Positions 11,707 to 24,075 of a stretch of 64,000 nucleotides of DNA are shown in pieces. Below the pieces are notes generated by a model, which had not been told where the DNA came from, searched no databases, and saw only the letters and a list, made by a program, of their open reading frames with translations. The translations under genes were made by a program, and so were the position numbers. Each line of letters opens with the position of its first letter. Within the stretch, counting starts at the first letter, position 1. The DNA comes from Guadua angustifolia (lineage: Eukaryota > Streptophyta > Magnoliopsida > Poales > Poaceae). Where the stretch lies: assembly GCA_036346375.1 (NCBI GenBank), contig CM070510.1:64576376-64640375 (forward strand), given 5' to 3'.

Positions 11707-14122
11707 ATGTTCCATGATTTATATAAAGGAGATCTACCACTTTTTAGCCTCAACTTTGGTGTTATTACTCTAATCCCAAAGGTTCAAGAGGCTAACATCA
11801 TCCAACAGTACCGTCCAATTTGCTTGCTGAATGTGAGTTATAAGATCTTCACTAAAGTTGCCACATGTAGATTAAACTCTGTGGCAGATAAGGTGATCAC
11901 CAAATACGACGGCTTTCATAAAAGGAAGGAATATTCTCAAGGAGTTGTGATCCTCCATGAAACCTTACACTAACTCCAACCGTCATAATCAAAATGGGAT
12001 AATTCTTAAGTTAGATTTTGAGAAAGCCTATGACAAAGTAAGATGGCCCTTCGCTTCGCACCCTCAATGAAAGGTTTCTCGTCCAAATGGATCTCATGGG
12101 TTAAGACTTATATTTCGTGGGAAGTGTGGTCGTGAATGTTAATGATGATGTCGGACCCTTTTTCAAAGTTAGAAAGGGCATTCGAGGAGATCCTTTATCT
12201 CCTTTGTTGTTTAACATCATAGCTGATATGCTAAAAGTGCTCATAAGCAGAGCTAAATTGGATGGGCAATTTGACGGAGTTATACCGCATCTTGTTGATG
12301 GGGGACTTTCGATCCTTCAATACGCAGATGACACTATACTCCTTTTGGATCATGATCGGGATAAGGCTCGCAATATGAAGCTACTTTTGTATGCTTTTGA
12401 ACAAGCATCGGGTCTTAAGATCAACTTTCATAAAAGTGAGGTCTACTGCTTTGGGGAAGTCCAAGAGCATCTAGGCTATTACAATCGACTTGTTTGGATG
12501 CAAAGTCGGTAGTTTTCCAATTAACTATCTTGGCATCCCGATTCACTATAGGAAGCTAAGAAATTGTGATTGGAAAAAGGTTGAATAGCGTGTTGAAAAG
12601 AGACTTAGTAGTTGGAAAGGAAGAATCTCTATCGGAGGACGCCTAGTTATGATTAACTCCTGCTTAGTAGCCTTCCGATGTATATGATGTCCTTCTTCTC
12701 TTTACCCAAAAGAGTTCTTAAAAATCGGATAACTTTCGATCCAGATTTTAACGGGCAAGGTGACGGCTTAAGAAAAAATACTGACCTGTCTAAATGGAAC
12801 ATACTATGCCAACCAAAAGATCAAGGAGGTCTCGGGATTCATGATTTAAGTATAAAAATATTGCCCTTCTTAGTAAGTGGTTATATAAATTGCTTTCTTC
12901 AGATGGGATGTGGCAATGATTCTTCAGAATAAATAACGGGGTCAAAGCCTTTGGCCCAAGTGGAAAGGAAAATGGAGATTCCCACTTTTGGTCTTGTTTA
13001 ATGAAAGGTGAAACGAGACTTTCTTCGCTTTTGAAACCTTTATTGTCAAAAATGGATCGCAAGTTCGCTTTTGGGAAGACATTTGGATGGATGGATCACC
13101 TTTGAGTAACCAAGATCCTTCCTTATATAACATAGCCAGATCAAAGTTTATATCAATTGCGTAGCATTGAGTTCTTCACCCTCTAATCTCTCTTGGCGAG
13201 ACTTCTCATTGGTCCAAAGTCAAGTTGCTTGGAATGAATTGCTAGCTCGCATTGAGGGAATTGTTCTGTCTCAAGAACAGGATATCTTTTACTGGAACCT
13301 AACCTCGAATGGTCAGTTCTCGGTAAAATCCCACTATGATGCCTTAATATTCAAAAATATCCCCTTTGTGAACAGAAAACCGTGGAAATTAAAAGCTCCT
13401 TTGAAGATTAAAATTTTCTTATGGTACTTGCGACGGGGTGTGGTGCTTACAAAAGACAATTTAGCTAAACGAAATTGGAAGGGTAATTTGTCATGTGTTT
13501 TCTGCCATAAAAACGAGACAATCAAACATTTGTTCTTTGAATGTCGCTTTTGCTCGGTCTGTTTGGTGTGTCCTTCATTTAGCAACCAGACTAAAACAAA
13601 CTGTCAAATCGAACATTTGTTTGGGAATTGGCTTCAAGGTCTCGACAAAAATATGAAACCTTTGTTTACGCTTGAGCGGCGGCCAGGTCTTTGGTCACTT
13701 TAGAATTGCAGAATGATATGGTTTTTAACAAGAAATTCTCGATTTCTCCTTTCTGAGTTATCCACTTGGCGGCCATCGCTCTCCGCTTGGGCTATTCTTC
13801 ATGAGGAGGATTTACAGCGTGGGTTGTGATGGGTTCGCAACTATTGGTGCAAGCGGCCAAGTCATTTTTCTCCCAGGCTCATGGGTGGCGGTCTAGTCTT
13901 CGGATTGTGGGTCACTAGATCGGATCTGTCTTTTGGGTGGCGGCCTTGTTTTCGATCTGCGAGTAACTACTTTATGTCTGTTTTTTTATGTTTTCTTTAC
14001 TTTTCCCTTTTCCTCTTTCTTCATGGCTGTGTGCTCCAAGCAGAAGCCGGAAGTGTGCCAAGACTTTGTATCTTCTTGATATACTGTTCTAGGTATTAAT
14101 AAAGTTGCTTCCTTTATCGAAA
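11707..14122 (+). mobile_element. 5'-truncated, decayed L1-type LINE (reverse transcriptase plus zf-RVT)
   Basis: Broken frames give consecutive parts of a plant LINE ORF2. The reverse transcriptase fingers region is at 11707-11973 (ITLIPKV...YRPICLLN). The palm is at 12117-12512, with GDPLSPLLFN and the catalytic YADD box in QYADDTILLL. The LGIPIHYRKL and GRISIGGRLVMINS region follows at about 12520-12680 with stops. The zf-RVT zinc-binding domain is at 13167-13703 (KIKIFLW...CVFCH...HLFFEC). The endonuclease domain is absent, so the copy is 5' truncated. The 3' end has AATAAA and 'cctttatcgaaaaa' (about 14096-14122). The flank 'aactcca' occurs just before (about 11699-11705) and just after the tail and may be the TSD. 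Frameshifts and stops make it inactive. Confidence 0.9.
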
Positions 14123-14550
14123 AAACTCCAACAAAAAAATGGGCTGGTTAGACACAAAAAAAATTACCAGAAATAATTGGTGGGCTTTTTGGGTAACTGA
14201 CCTATCTTGCTTCCCTTTGTGGGGTTGAAAAATAGGCTGACAGGGAGAGCATCAGCAAACAGGGACAGAAATCAGAAATAATGAAAACAGAAAAAAAAGA
14301 GATATGATCATTTGCCTATTTTTTTAGTGCGATTGATTATTTGTCCCGTATGTTTACTAACATGTGGTTCATGACTCGGATGTCAGTGAGATATTATGGA
14401 ACAAATGTCCAATGACAAAGGACAAAGGGATAAATCATTAATTTTTCAAAAAAATACAAGAAAGGCTACATTATTAGACACTCTGAAAGACCAAAGCAAA
14501 ACAGCCAACCAACCACCCAGGCAGGCAACCAGGATTTGAAAGAAAATGGG
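14123..14550. other. gene-free stretch upstream of the PHR-like gene
   Basis: AT-rich sequence. It should contain part of the promoter of the following gene, but no TATA box or known operator could be assigned with confidence. Confidence 0.4.
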
Positions 14551-14609
14551 TGGCATAGTCACAGGGCACCAACGATTTGCCAGAAGAGAGATACGACTTA
14601 GGCCTCTCT

Positions 14610-14633
14610 GAGAGAGAGAGAGAGAGAGAGAGG
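14610..14633. repeat. (GA)n microsatellite in 5' leader
   Basis: About 11 AG dinucleotides occur just upstream of the likely 5'UTR intron of the PHR-like gene. GA/CT runs are common in plant 5' leaders. Confidence 0.9.
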
Positions 14634-14753
14634 CAGAGAGATTTGGTATTGGATAAAGAGAAGAGTGGACAGAGTAGAGTGAGAGGATTGGCTGGCAGCT
14701 ATCAGATTCTGAATCTCCTGTAGTCCTGCCTCCTATCTCCCTTGGTTTTTCAG

Positions 14754-15954
14754 GTGAGGCTGAGGTTACAAAAGATCTTTCCTTTTATCGACACACCGTT
14801 GCCTCCATGGTTCCTTGGCTCCAATCTAAGGACTAAGAGTCGTAGTTCTCGGTATCGTTTTTGCTAGATTTAACTACTCTTTTATTGGTTTGTGCTGGTC
14901 TTATAAGCCCATTTCTTGATTTGCTTTTCTTCCATTTGTGGCCGATGAGCTATGTTTGCCTCCTTTCAGATTTCTGTTTTTGTTTACCCTTTTTCATTTC
15001 CTGTGCATTGGTAGAAACCATCATGAGTTTTTGGTAATGGTTTGACCTTTGTGCTCTTTCCGAGACAAGGAATAATGATTTTCTTGGGGACAGTCTTTTC
15101 TAATTTCTTGCGACTGTTCCAAGAACTGCATGCTAGCACTTCCCCCTTGGCCTCTGATGCTGTCAATTTGGCACCTGGGCTGTATGGGTATGTAGTATGT
15201 ACAGATATACTACATGCTTCGCCGGACAGACAGGACAGGACGGCATGCACTCACCTAGTGCTACAACGGAAATTTCTCCAGGAAGTTTGTGTCGATTCTG
15301 AGAATCTCGTCTTTTTTTCCGACAATTATTAGGTTTTTGTTGAGAGGTGATTCTATGCCTCTCTTTTTAAAAGCTGCACAAGGATTAAAGAATGAATAAA
15401 AGGTGAATACTGATTACTTACCCTTCCTCTGTATCAAGATTTGCGCAATTAGAACGGAATGCATAGACTACTCTTGTCCCTTTATGTATTTTATTTTGTA
15501 AAAAGAGAAACTTTTGTTTTACTCGGTTGGTCAGTGAGAATCTAACTGTAGTCAATGAATCAGGAAATGACATGCATAACATTTTATAGTTTTTCAGAAG
15601 AAAACAGATTTCAGAAAATTTGTAGGTTTCTTCCTTCTCTTTTTCAGTGTGGAACTATGTGGAATCTATACCGTGCTTTTTCTAGGGAAAGTGTTTCTCT
15701 GCGTATTTATGTTAAAATAGATCACATTTGAAATGATCGTCAATACAGATCTAAGCCATTCATCCTTTTGGCACACTAGATTAGGTTGTTAGAAATCAGA
15801 ACATTCACTTTTGTAAATGGTAAGTTATTCAAACAAAATATCTACGTGGTTATAAACAAGCTTCTTCTGTGTGTAAACTTTTTAACAGTATTTAAATCCT
15901 GAACTATTTATTTGGATAAGTACTAACAAGCATCAATTGTCATGTACTGAGCAG
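14754..15954 (+). other. predicted 5'UTR intron of the PHR-like gene
   Basis: A strong donor (CAG/GTGAGG at 14751-14759) and an acceptor (GAGCAG at 15949-15954) bracket 1.2 kb without a convincing coding frame. The first start codon after the acceptor is at 15988. A leader intron here is inferred from the splice signals and the lack of coding sequence upstream. Confidence 0.5.
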
Positions 15955-15987
15955 TGAACGATCAAATCGTTAATCAACTGAAGCACC

Positions 15988-18350
15988 ATGACCTCCCAGA
16001 ATGTTGTCGCTGTGAAGCAAATAAGTGCTCTAGACAAAACAGTGCATGCCTGTACATCCGCACAGCCTTCAGTTCATAAGCTGTTCAATGCTAAATCGGA
16101 CCACAATGGGTTGACGGATGACAATTTTTTGTCATCCACAAGTCAATCGTCAAACATCAAGACCGAGCTGATCCGATCGTCAAGCTTGCCAAAGAGCCTA
16201 CCATTCAATCAGAAAACAAGCCCTGAATCTGATCCTGAAAGTCCGTCGTCTCACGTCTCGCATCCGAATTTTTCAGACCCCATATTCTCAAATTCGTCAA
16301 CGTTCTGCACAAGCTTGTTTTCATCGTCTTCAACAAACTCCGAGCCAGGCCGGCAAATGGGCACTTTACCCTTCTTGCCTCACCCTCTTAGGTGTGAGCA
16401 GCAGGTTTCAGCAGGGCAGTCATCGAGCTCCTCCCTGCTCCACCATGGTGATATTGGCAATGCTCATGCTGAAGCTGAACAGTCAGATGATCTCAAAGAC
16501 TTCGTCAGTCTTTCGGGAGATGCTTCTGATGGCAGTTTCCATGGAGAAAACAATGCCTTGGCTTTTGCTGAGCAGATGGAATTCCAGTACTTGTCTGAGC
16601 AGCTAGGAATTGCCATCACTGACAATGAGGAGAGTCCTCGGTTAGATGTGAGTTCACTGATTCCCTTAATGAAGCATTTCTTTGACTGTAATGTGAGGGT
16701 AACAGTTCGTCCTCTGATCTGTTGTTTTCTAGGACATATACGACACACCACCGCAACAGTCATCCCTTCCAGTGTCATCTTGCTCGAACCAGGGTTTACA
16801 GAATGCAGGATCTCCAGTTAAAGTCCAGCTTAGCTCATCTCGATCATCTTCTGTATCTGCAACAACTAACAAGGCAAGATTGAGATGGACGCTGGAGCTC
16901 CATGAACGTTTTGTGGAGGCTGTGAACAAGCTTGAAGGACCTGAAAGTGGGGTGACCCTTTGTGATTTATTTCCTAGTTAAACAAATCATGCTTAAGTTC
17001 GTTCTAAACGGTTTACTTCAATATCTCATACAGAAGCAACTCCTAAGGGTGTGCTGAAACTTATGAAAGTAGAAGGCCTGACCATCTATCATGTAAAGAG
17101 TCATTTACAGGTACCACTGTAGATTTTTCCCCCCTCAGTGAAAACTGAAAATCAAGTACCTATTCTGTGTTTCTTCTTGTTACTAAAGTTTCGCCTGTCC
17201 TTGTTGTACAGAAGTATCGGCTAGCAAAATATCTTCCACAAACCAAAGAAGGTAAACAAAAACTACAAGAGAAATACAGTTGCTATTTAGTTCACACCTG
17301 TTTGTAATAGCAGGTATATCTATATCTTTGTACAGTTTTACTATTCTAAACTCATATACTCCATGTACTATACAGAGAAGAAGGCTACTTCAGAAGACAA
17401 GAAAGCACAATCAAGTAGCAGTGGAAATGGTTTGGGCAAAAAGAAGTGAGGCCTGTTAATTGCTAACGCCAGAATTCATGTATGTAAATACCATGATCTA
17501 AGAAGCTGACATCGCTTTCCTTCTCCCATTTGTTAGGAACTTACAAGTGGCAGAAGCTCTAAGGATGCAAATGGAGGTTCAGAAACAGCTTCATGACCAA
17601 TTGGAGGTGGGTATCAGAAACTCTCGAGTGCTGGCTATTTTGTCCTTTGTATTAGAGGGTTCAATCATAGGCTTATTTTCTCGGTAAATATGTCAAATTA
17701 ACCTTAGAAAATCGTCTGAAGTTGGGTGTCAGTTCTATATTAATCTATAGTGCGATGTGCATCAGTCATCCCTATGATTGAAAAGGCCAATTTAACAACA
17801 TCCATGTGTTTCAGAAATGACTACATAGAACTATTTATTTACCGGAGAGATGCTTGAGTATATATGATGATCATCATGGGTTACATCAACACTCGAGAAA
17901 TCGAATGTATTGCAGGTTTTGTCATGTAAGCTATACAGTAGTCAATTTCTTTCAAAAATAAAAGATGTATAGTAGTAAAGAAACATGCAGCACGCCAATA
18001 GTACTACCTAGGTATTACTGTATTAGGGATGCTGACAATTTGCACTGTACCACCAGGTGCAAAGGCAATTACAGCTAAAAATAGAGGAGCATGCAAGATA
18101 CTTGCAGAGGATATTGGAAGAGCAACAGAAGGGCAGCAGCTCCCTCTCACTGAAGAAGAATCCAACGGAAGCACGAGCAGAGTCGCCTGAATCGACATCG
18201 AGGGAGAAGACTGAATCAGAAGCAGCCACCACCTCACGTCAGCCGTCCAAGAACAGGGCCCCGGACGCAGACACAGAATGCAGGTTGCCAGTGGGCAACA
18301 AGAGAGCAAAGGTTCATGCCAATCTCGAGAGTGAGTCCCCATGTTCATAG
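15988..18350 (+). CDS. PHR1-like: PHR1-like MYB-CC (GARP) transcription factor
   Basis: Seven coding exons: 15988-16647, 16733-16946, 17034-17110, 17212-17251, 17376-17445, 17537-17606 and 18057-18350. They join in one frame (474 aa). Residues about 267-326 form the single GARP-type MYB domain, from KARLRWTLELHERFVEAVN through KATPKGVLKLMKVEGLTIY to HVKSHLQKYRLAKYLP. Residues about 355-402 form the MYB-CC coiled coil (VAEALRMQMEVQKQLHDQLE) with the LHEQLE-type signature. The 260-residue serine-rich N-terminus and the hydrophilic tail match the family layout. Known members bind P1BS (GNATATNC) elements as dimers, activate phosphate-starvation genes, and are restrained by SPX proteins bound to inositol pyrophosphates. 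Start: the first ATG after the inferred leader intron. Family assignment is firm; which paralogue (PHR1, 2, 3 or a PHL) is not decided. Confidence 0.93.
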
Positions 18351-18687
18351 CCGTGCTTGCTGGGCATGGCCAATGCTTCGCCACTGCTTGTAACTCGTAG
18401 AAGCCTAGCATCGCTCAGTTACCTGTTGGTTTTTTCTCGTGCATCTTTTGAATGAGTTCTGGCCATGATAAATATGGTGGTACAGATATGAGATTTTAGC
18501 CATTTGTATATAGTTTTACTTTGGGAATGAAAAATGGGAGCCAATAAGCCGATCATAGCATGGAGTTTGCAATCCTAGTTTTTTTACACTTGATTGAATC
18601 GATTTTGCTAGCATTTGGAGATTTTTGCGGTAACATTTAAAGATATAATGTTTTTTTTGGGTATCATTTGGAGATAACATTTCTTAA

Positions 18688-18903
18688 GGCTTGCTTGTTT
18701 CAGCTTTGGATAATCTAAAAGCTGATTTTGGATTGTGATTGTAGAGAAGCTGATTCTTTAAAAGCACATATAAAGTGGCTTGTGGATTCTAGTATATATA
18801 GGTGGGTTGAACAGTGAGAATCAAATTCTAAAATCAGATTGTCTATTTTTTATTTTATTTTTTTAGATCAAAATCTAGAATCAAAAGCTAAAACAAGCAG
18901 GCT
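18688..18903. mobile_element. MITE-like element, GCYTGCTTGTTT termini
   Basis: The left end GGCTTGCTTGTTTCAGC and the right end AAAACAAGCAGGC are inverted repeats, with complementary blocks inside ('gattctagt' / 'atctagaatc'). The flanks are TAA and TAG, so the duplication is degenerate. It lies about 340 bp after the PHR-like stop codon and is related to the outer element at 47038-47481. Confidence 0.55.
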
Positions 18904-19549
18904 AGCCAACTCTCGGTCATAAAGAATGACTCTATATCTCTCGTTTTTTATCTTTAGATGTTTTACATATATGCCCCTCCACGGGAGGGCGTAGCCTGGC
19001 ACCACCTCAGTTTCCCGAAATGGCGAGAAGTCGCAAAACCCCCGGTTCGCTCCCTTGCCTCCTCCCCGGCCGCCCAATTCCCCGCCGACTAGCCGTCTCC
19101 CCCAATCGCCGACGCCTCCATTTCTCTTCGCTGCCTCCTCCCCGGCCTCCCAATTCCCCGCCGATTCGCCGCCTCCACCACTCGCCCCCACCTCGCCGAC
19201 GCCTGCGCCGGACCAAAACTGCCTATCGAGGAGCCCCGACTTGTCCAACCAGGGCGCCCTAGCTCCATATCTCGCTGGTCAAAGAAGCATCTCGGGTGCA
19301 TGGTGGACGGCAAGGTCTGATCGCCGAGCGCGGCGGTCCTCTGCAAGCGGTAGGGAAGAGCAGAAGCAACCAGGCGTTGGCAAGGAGCTGGAACTCACCA
19401 AGAAGTGTGCCTCTCTCCTTCCTTCTTTTCATTCTTGGCTTTGATTTTGTTAACATTTTTTCTGATTTGTGGTTGCCGCGTGCTTGCTGGGTGCAGAGCC
19501 AGGAAGAAAGAGAAGAGGTTGGAGGTGGAGATTGGAGAAGACTAAGAAT
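18904..19549. other. GC-rich leader region of the hAT-derived gene
   Basis: From about 19000 to 19400 the sequence is C-rich and contains two near-copies of 'cctccccggcc...ccaattccccgccga' (about 19058 and 19135). Proline-rich frames here look like a compositional by-product. A possible donor (AAGAA/GTGTGC near 19405) and acceptor (GTGCAG near 19496) suggest a spliced leader. Its joined frame hits a stop, so it is treated as non-coding. Confidence 0.45.
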
Positions 19550-22500
19550 ATGGAGGAGGAGCGCCGGCTCAGGGAGGAAATGAAGAATAACAAGGTGAAG
19601 CAACTTTGAGAATCTGATATATCTTCTCTCCTGTGTGCAACTCCTTTTGTTTTCACAGTGGGATGTTGGCATTCTTCAGGCTCTAGTCGCATGCTATGTG
19701 CCATTGTGCCAAGATTATGTTCAGTTACTGCTGTTCTACTTTGCCTCATGCTTGATAAGAACACTATGTAGATCTTTGGCTTGTGCTTATTCAGGTTAAT
19801 TACAGCCCCAAACTTTGGCAATTCAGCCTAATAAAGCATTAAAAATACTCTATTTGGTTTAAGAAAAACTGAAGCACAAAACTTTACAACCTGTATACAA
19901 CTCACATGCTGCATTCCCTAAGTTTTACACTTTTAATTTTTACTGGGTCCCCATGGGGCCCCATTGGGGGAAGTCGACCCCTGCCCTGCTAACCTAGCGG
20001 GGGCCCACCCCCACGGAGAAAATTGCCATCCCTACCAGTGTAGTGGGCAGTATATAATTTAGTGATTCAGTCAGTGAGTCAGATGCTTTATTGGTGTTGT
20101 ACTCCTCAAGTAGATAGATGACTTGCATTCTATCAAAGTTTTACTTATTGGCCTGTGCAAGGTTTTAGTTATGACAAGGCAGGTAGTATTTGTAAGTTGA
20201 TGATATGGTAATGTGTGGTTTGATGATACTGATGGTGGTTACTGTAGAAAACATATGAGTACGAGGATGTGTTTGAGGTCTGTTTGATTAGTCAAATGTG
20301 TTAGTAGGGGCAGCTATGCGTCCTGCTGTCCTCTTCGCTGCATACGCAGGCCGGACTGTCCACCAAGCCTGCTTGGCCCACAAAAGCAGCCAATAGCGGG
20401 ATGTGGCTGTTGCATTGCCTGCAACATTGCATTGTGGTCGATGAGGGCAGCTGCGGGCTGACCCCTATTAGGCCTTTGAGTCCATTAGAGTGAGGGATCA
20501 CATGGCTAGGTTCTTTTTATTTGAAAAGAATAATTAGCATCCGAACATTTCAAGGAAAAATAGTTATAAAAAGTGCTTAAACTTTGGATGGGGGCATATT
20601 TACAAATCTTGTATGGTTGCCCGAATTAAATTTTGCACCGAAAGGTAATTTCGCTTCATGCCACTTGTTTGGCAGGGGTATTATTACAGTAGAGATTAGC
20701 TCTGTAAGAGTCAACGTGTAGTTTTTCCGTTATATAATATCACTAATCCATAAATATTACCAAATTGTCCGGTCGTTGTTACCAAAATTGTTAGCTTTTT
20801 ACTTCTATTAGACTATTTTGTTTGGACCAAAAGCTGAACTCTCAAGGGGGGCATATTTACAAATCTTAATACAAAGTGCAGAGGGAATAAGTCTTATCCC
20901 TTCACAGCATCATTCATTTGAGAATCCTTCATGATTTTGAAATCAATTTTTAGAGAACTTTGTATTTTTATGAACTGTGTCCATCTATCAATTTTGTTAT
21001 CTCTTTATTTATATATTGCGCTATTTGTAAGGTTCATTTATGAACCCTTCATGATTGTAAAATCAAATTTTAGGTAACTTTGTGTGTATTTATTAGGAAG
21101 AATAGTGTCCTTGTATCAATCTACTTGCATCATGCTTCTGGAAGGCTGCATGGTGAAAACGACAAATTCTTAAACTGCCCTGACATGGTTACTGTTCATT
21201 CAATTGTATTGAACTCTTGATGCCCAAAGATTTGTTGTCCTGGCAACAATAACATGTTATTTGTGAACAAAATAATGCCTTCCAATTGTTGGTAAATATG
21301 CTTCTAATTGTAGCCCGTTGCCCATGTCCTCTTTTCTCTTCTTGATGCCATTTATACGGAACAATCTATTCCATCATGTAACACTGTTTCTACAGTGTTT
21401 AATTGGATCTAAGGTTCTCCAAAAACTGATTTTCTCAGTCTTCAGTTTTTGCATATGGTAAATGTGTGATCATAGTAGTACATCATGTGCTATCATGTTG
21501 CTCAGGAAGTAGATGAAATCTCATAGGTTATGAAACATACTTTAGATACATGACAATCAGGAATAAGACACTATTAACTATTCTGCATTACAGCTTATGT
21601 CTTTACTTAATTTCAGGTTTGTTCTGACCAAGAGGCTGAGACGAGGAAATGTGAAAAGGAAAAGCATGGGAAGGACTGGATGGTCAGAAAAATGGGCAAG
21701 GTGAAACATCCTGAGGTTCCTCTGATAATAAACACATCCCCACCATCTTGTCAGGTCCAACGACCACTTTTGCAGCCAACTGCAGCAAGTACAGATCAAG
21801 GGGGTTCTGTCAATGTGAACCGCTGCTATCTTCACCACACACATAATTTGATACAGCCCATGACTACCACACAAGAAAATGCCAATCATATTTCTTGCAA
21901 GGAGAGTTCTTATCAGCAGGGAGGCCGGACTTTTGAAGTCACTAGCCCTAAGTGTCAAAATCCTTGTATGATGAATAAGCAATCGGAAATATCTTCGGGG
22001 CCAGCAATTAACTCAGAGAGTTGCTCTATGGACATTTCTTCTTCACCTGACCACTTTATGGAGGCAAATGATTACTTGGGTTCTTTAGCAGCAAAATCAA
22101 TAGGCAAGCTCATCTTTGAAGCTGGACTTGAGCCTGGCATTCTCCACTTGCCATCTTTTAAGGGCATGGTTGATGTGCTCACCCATGGGGCTGAGGTTGC
22201 AATGCCTAGTTATGAATCTATTCTGCAGGAGCAACTAAGAGAGATTCAGCAGCGTGAAAGGGAACTCAAGCAACACTGGGAACAAAGTGGTTGCAGTTTA
22301 ATTTTGGATAGTTGGACGAGCCAATGTGGTAAAAGCTTCATAAGTGTTTTGGTGCATTGCAGCAAAGGCATATTGTTCCTCAGATCCATGGATGTCTCTG
22401 CAATCATTGACGATGTAGATGAGCTAGCATCAATGCTTTGTCATGTGGTTGATGATGTTGGTGCCTGCAACATTGTTCAGGTTATCACAAATAATGAGTC

Positions 22501-24075
22501 ACCACATATGCAAGCTGCAGAGCATGCAGTGCTGAAGAAACATGACCACACGTTCTTTTTCACACTATGTGCTGATCATTGCATCAACCTTTTGCTTGAG
22601 AAAATAGCAACACTTGATCATGTCAGTGAAGTCCTAATGAAGGCAAGGGAAATTACAAAGTTTCTATATAGCCATGCATTGCCAATGGAACTGAAAGGGA
22701 AGTATATTCAGGGCCGTGAGATTCTGAGCAGTTCTAATTTAACATTTGTGGCAATATTCATCACTTTAGGGAGGTTAGTGTCTGAACGAATAAATCTGGT
22801 GGAGATGTTTAGCTCGCCTGAGTGGGCTTCCTCCGATTGGGCTTCTAGAAGTTTGTTCAGACATATCTGTGAGGTAGTAAAGACTGACAATGCATTTTGG
22901 TGTGCTGCTGCTGGCATTTTGAAGCTTACGGATCCACTTGTGTCTGTTTTGTTTAAACTGGAGGGTGATAATTGTCCAATGGGTATCTTATATGATGCCA
23001 TGGATAGTGCAAAGGAAGACATAGAGCGAAATCTTGGACATGAACATGGTGATTATTTTGATGTGGTTGATGACATATGGGACAATTACTTGCATACCCC
23101 AGTCCATGCTGTTGGTTATAACCTAAATCCAAGGATCTTTTACTCAGACCGATTCCGTCTTGACACTGAAATCAGCAGTGGGATCACAGCCTGCATAATC
23201 CGAATGGCCAAAGGTCATTATGATGCAAGGAGAGCGGCTGCACAAATGGAAGTATATCAAAGAAAATTGGGTCCTTTTGACCGAGATTCAGCAATTCAGC
23301 AAGCATTGGGAATACCACAAGGTAAAGTAGCGCCTAGTCTCTTGTAAAATGTTCCCTCATTAACATGTCATTCTGAGCATAGCGTCTATCCTGTGTCATG
23401 TGTATTGGATTTACAGCTTCCAGTGTTCAGGAGCAGCAAGCTGCAATAGTGTCACGAGGTCCTCCACATATCTGACATGTGCATTTGCGCAAGAGCGTGC
23501 ACTGCACAAACAGATTTATTACTTGTTACTATGTGAACATGGCAAAGATATCGTATGTACTGTGCTTCTATTCAAAGTCAAAGTCAGAATGTTCAGTCTG
23601 TTGTTAAATGACTAATGCATGTTGCTTATAACAAACTGAATTATCTGACGTTTTAAATTGTTGTGGGACGTTCTCTGCTATTGTTTTCATTTTTGGCTTC
23701 AAAATAGTAACAGATCACTGTGATAATTATTTCATTCATATGTATTAAAAGAAAAAAGAATTACATCTTTACCTTGTTTTACTTGAAATTGCAGTTGCTT
23801 GGTGGTCGGCACATGGGACAGAGACGCCTGAGCTGCAAACCTTTGCTATTAGGGTCTTAAGCCAAACATGCTTTGGCGCTTCCAGATACAATATCGACTG
23901 GGGCTTGTCCGAGCAGCTGCATGTTGTGAGAAAGACCTATACCGAACAAGAAAGGTTTCGCGAGAGGGAGTACCTCCACTACAATCTTCGTCTCGCCGGT
24001 GCTGTGCCATGCGTGGGTGGTGATTCTAGGTCTCAGTATGGTAAGCTTACCACCCGATTGGGTGATTGGATCTGA
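19550..24075 (+). CDS. hAT transposase-derived DUF659 protein, probably domesticated
   Basis: Proposed coding exons: 19550-19594 (short and lysine/glutamate-rich), 21617-23321 (the main exon, 568 uninterrupted codons) and 23795-24075. A possible optional exon at 23417-23461 keeps phase if its donor is CGAG/GTCCTC. The main exon carries the DUF659-type transposase core (LPSFKGMVDVL, CSLILDSWTSQCGKSF, TLCADHCINLLLEKIA). The last exon carries a shortened hATC-like dimerisation region (WWSAHGTETPELQTFAIRVL). No BED zinc finger is visible. The frame is intact over more than 1.7 kb and no hAT-type terminal repeats were found. This contrasts with the broken hAT copy at 60-63 kb and favours a retained host gene. 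Its function is unknown; related plant proteins are often called hAT dimerisation-domain proteins. The start codon and the 3' splicing are the least certain parts. Confidence 0.7.
20585..20870. repeat. 21-bp direct repeat about 260 bp apart in an intron
   Basis: GGGGGCATATTTACAAATCT occurs near 20590 and again near 20848, inside the large first intron of the hAT-derived gene. It may flank an old insertion, but no poly(A) tail or terminal inverted repeats were seen. Confidence 0.5.

Noticed and set aside
19055..19444. Proline-rich protein upstream of the hAT-derived gene
   Set aside because: Low-complexity frame from repeated CCTCCCCGGCC blocks; joining it to the next exon meets a stop.
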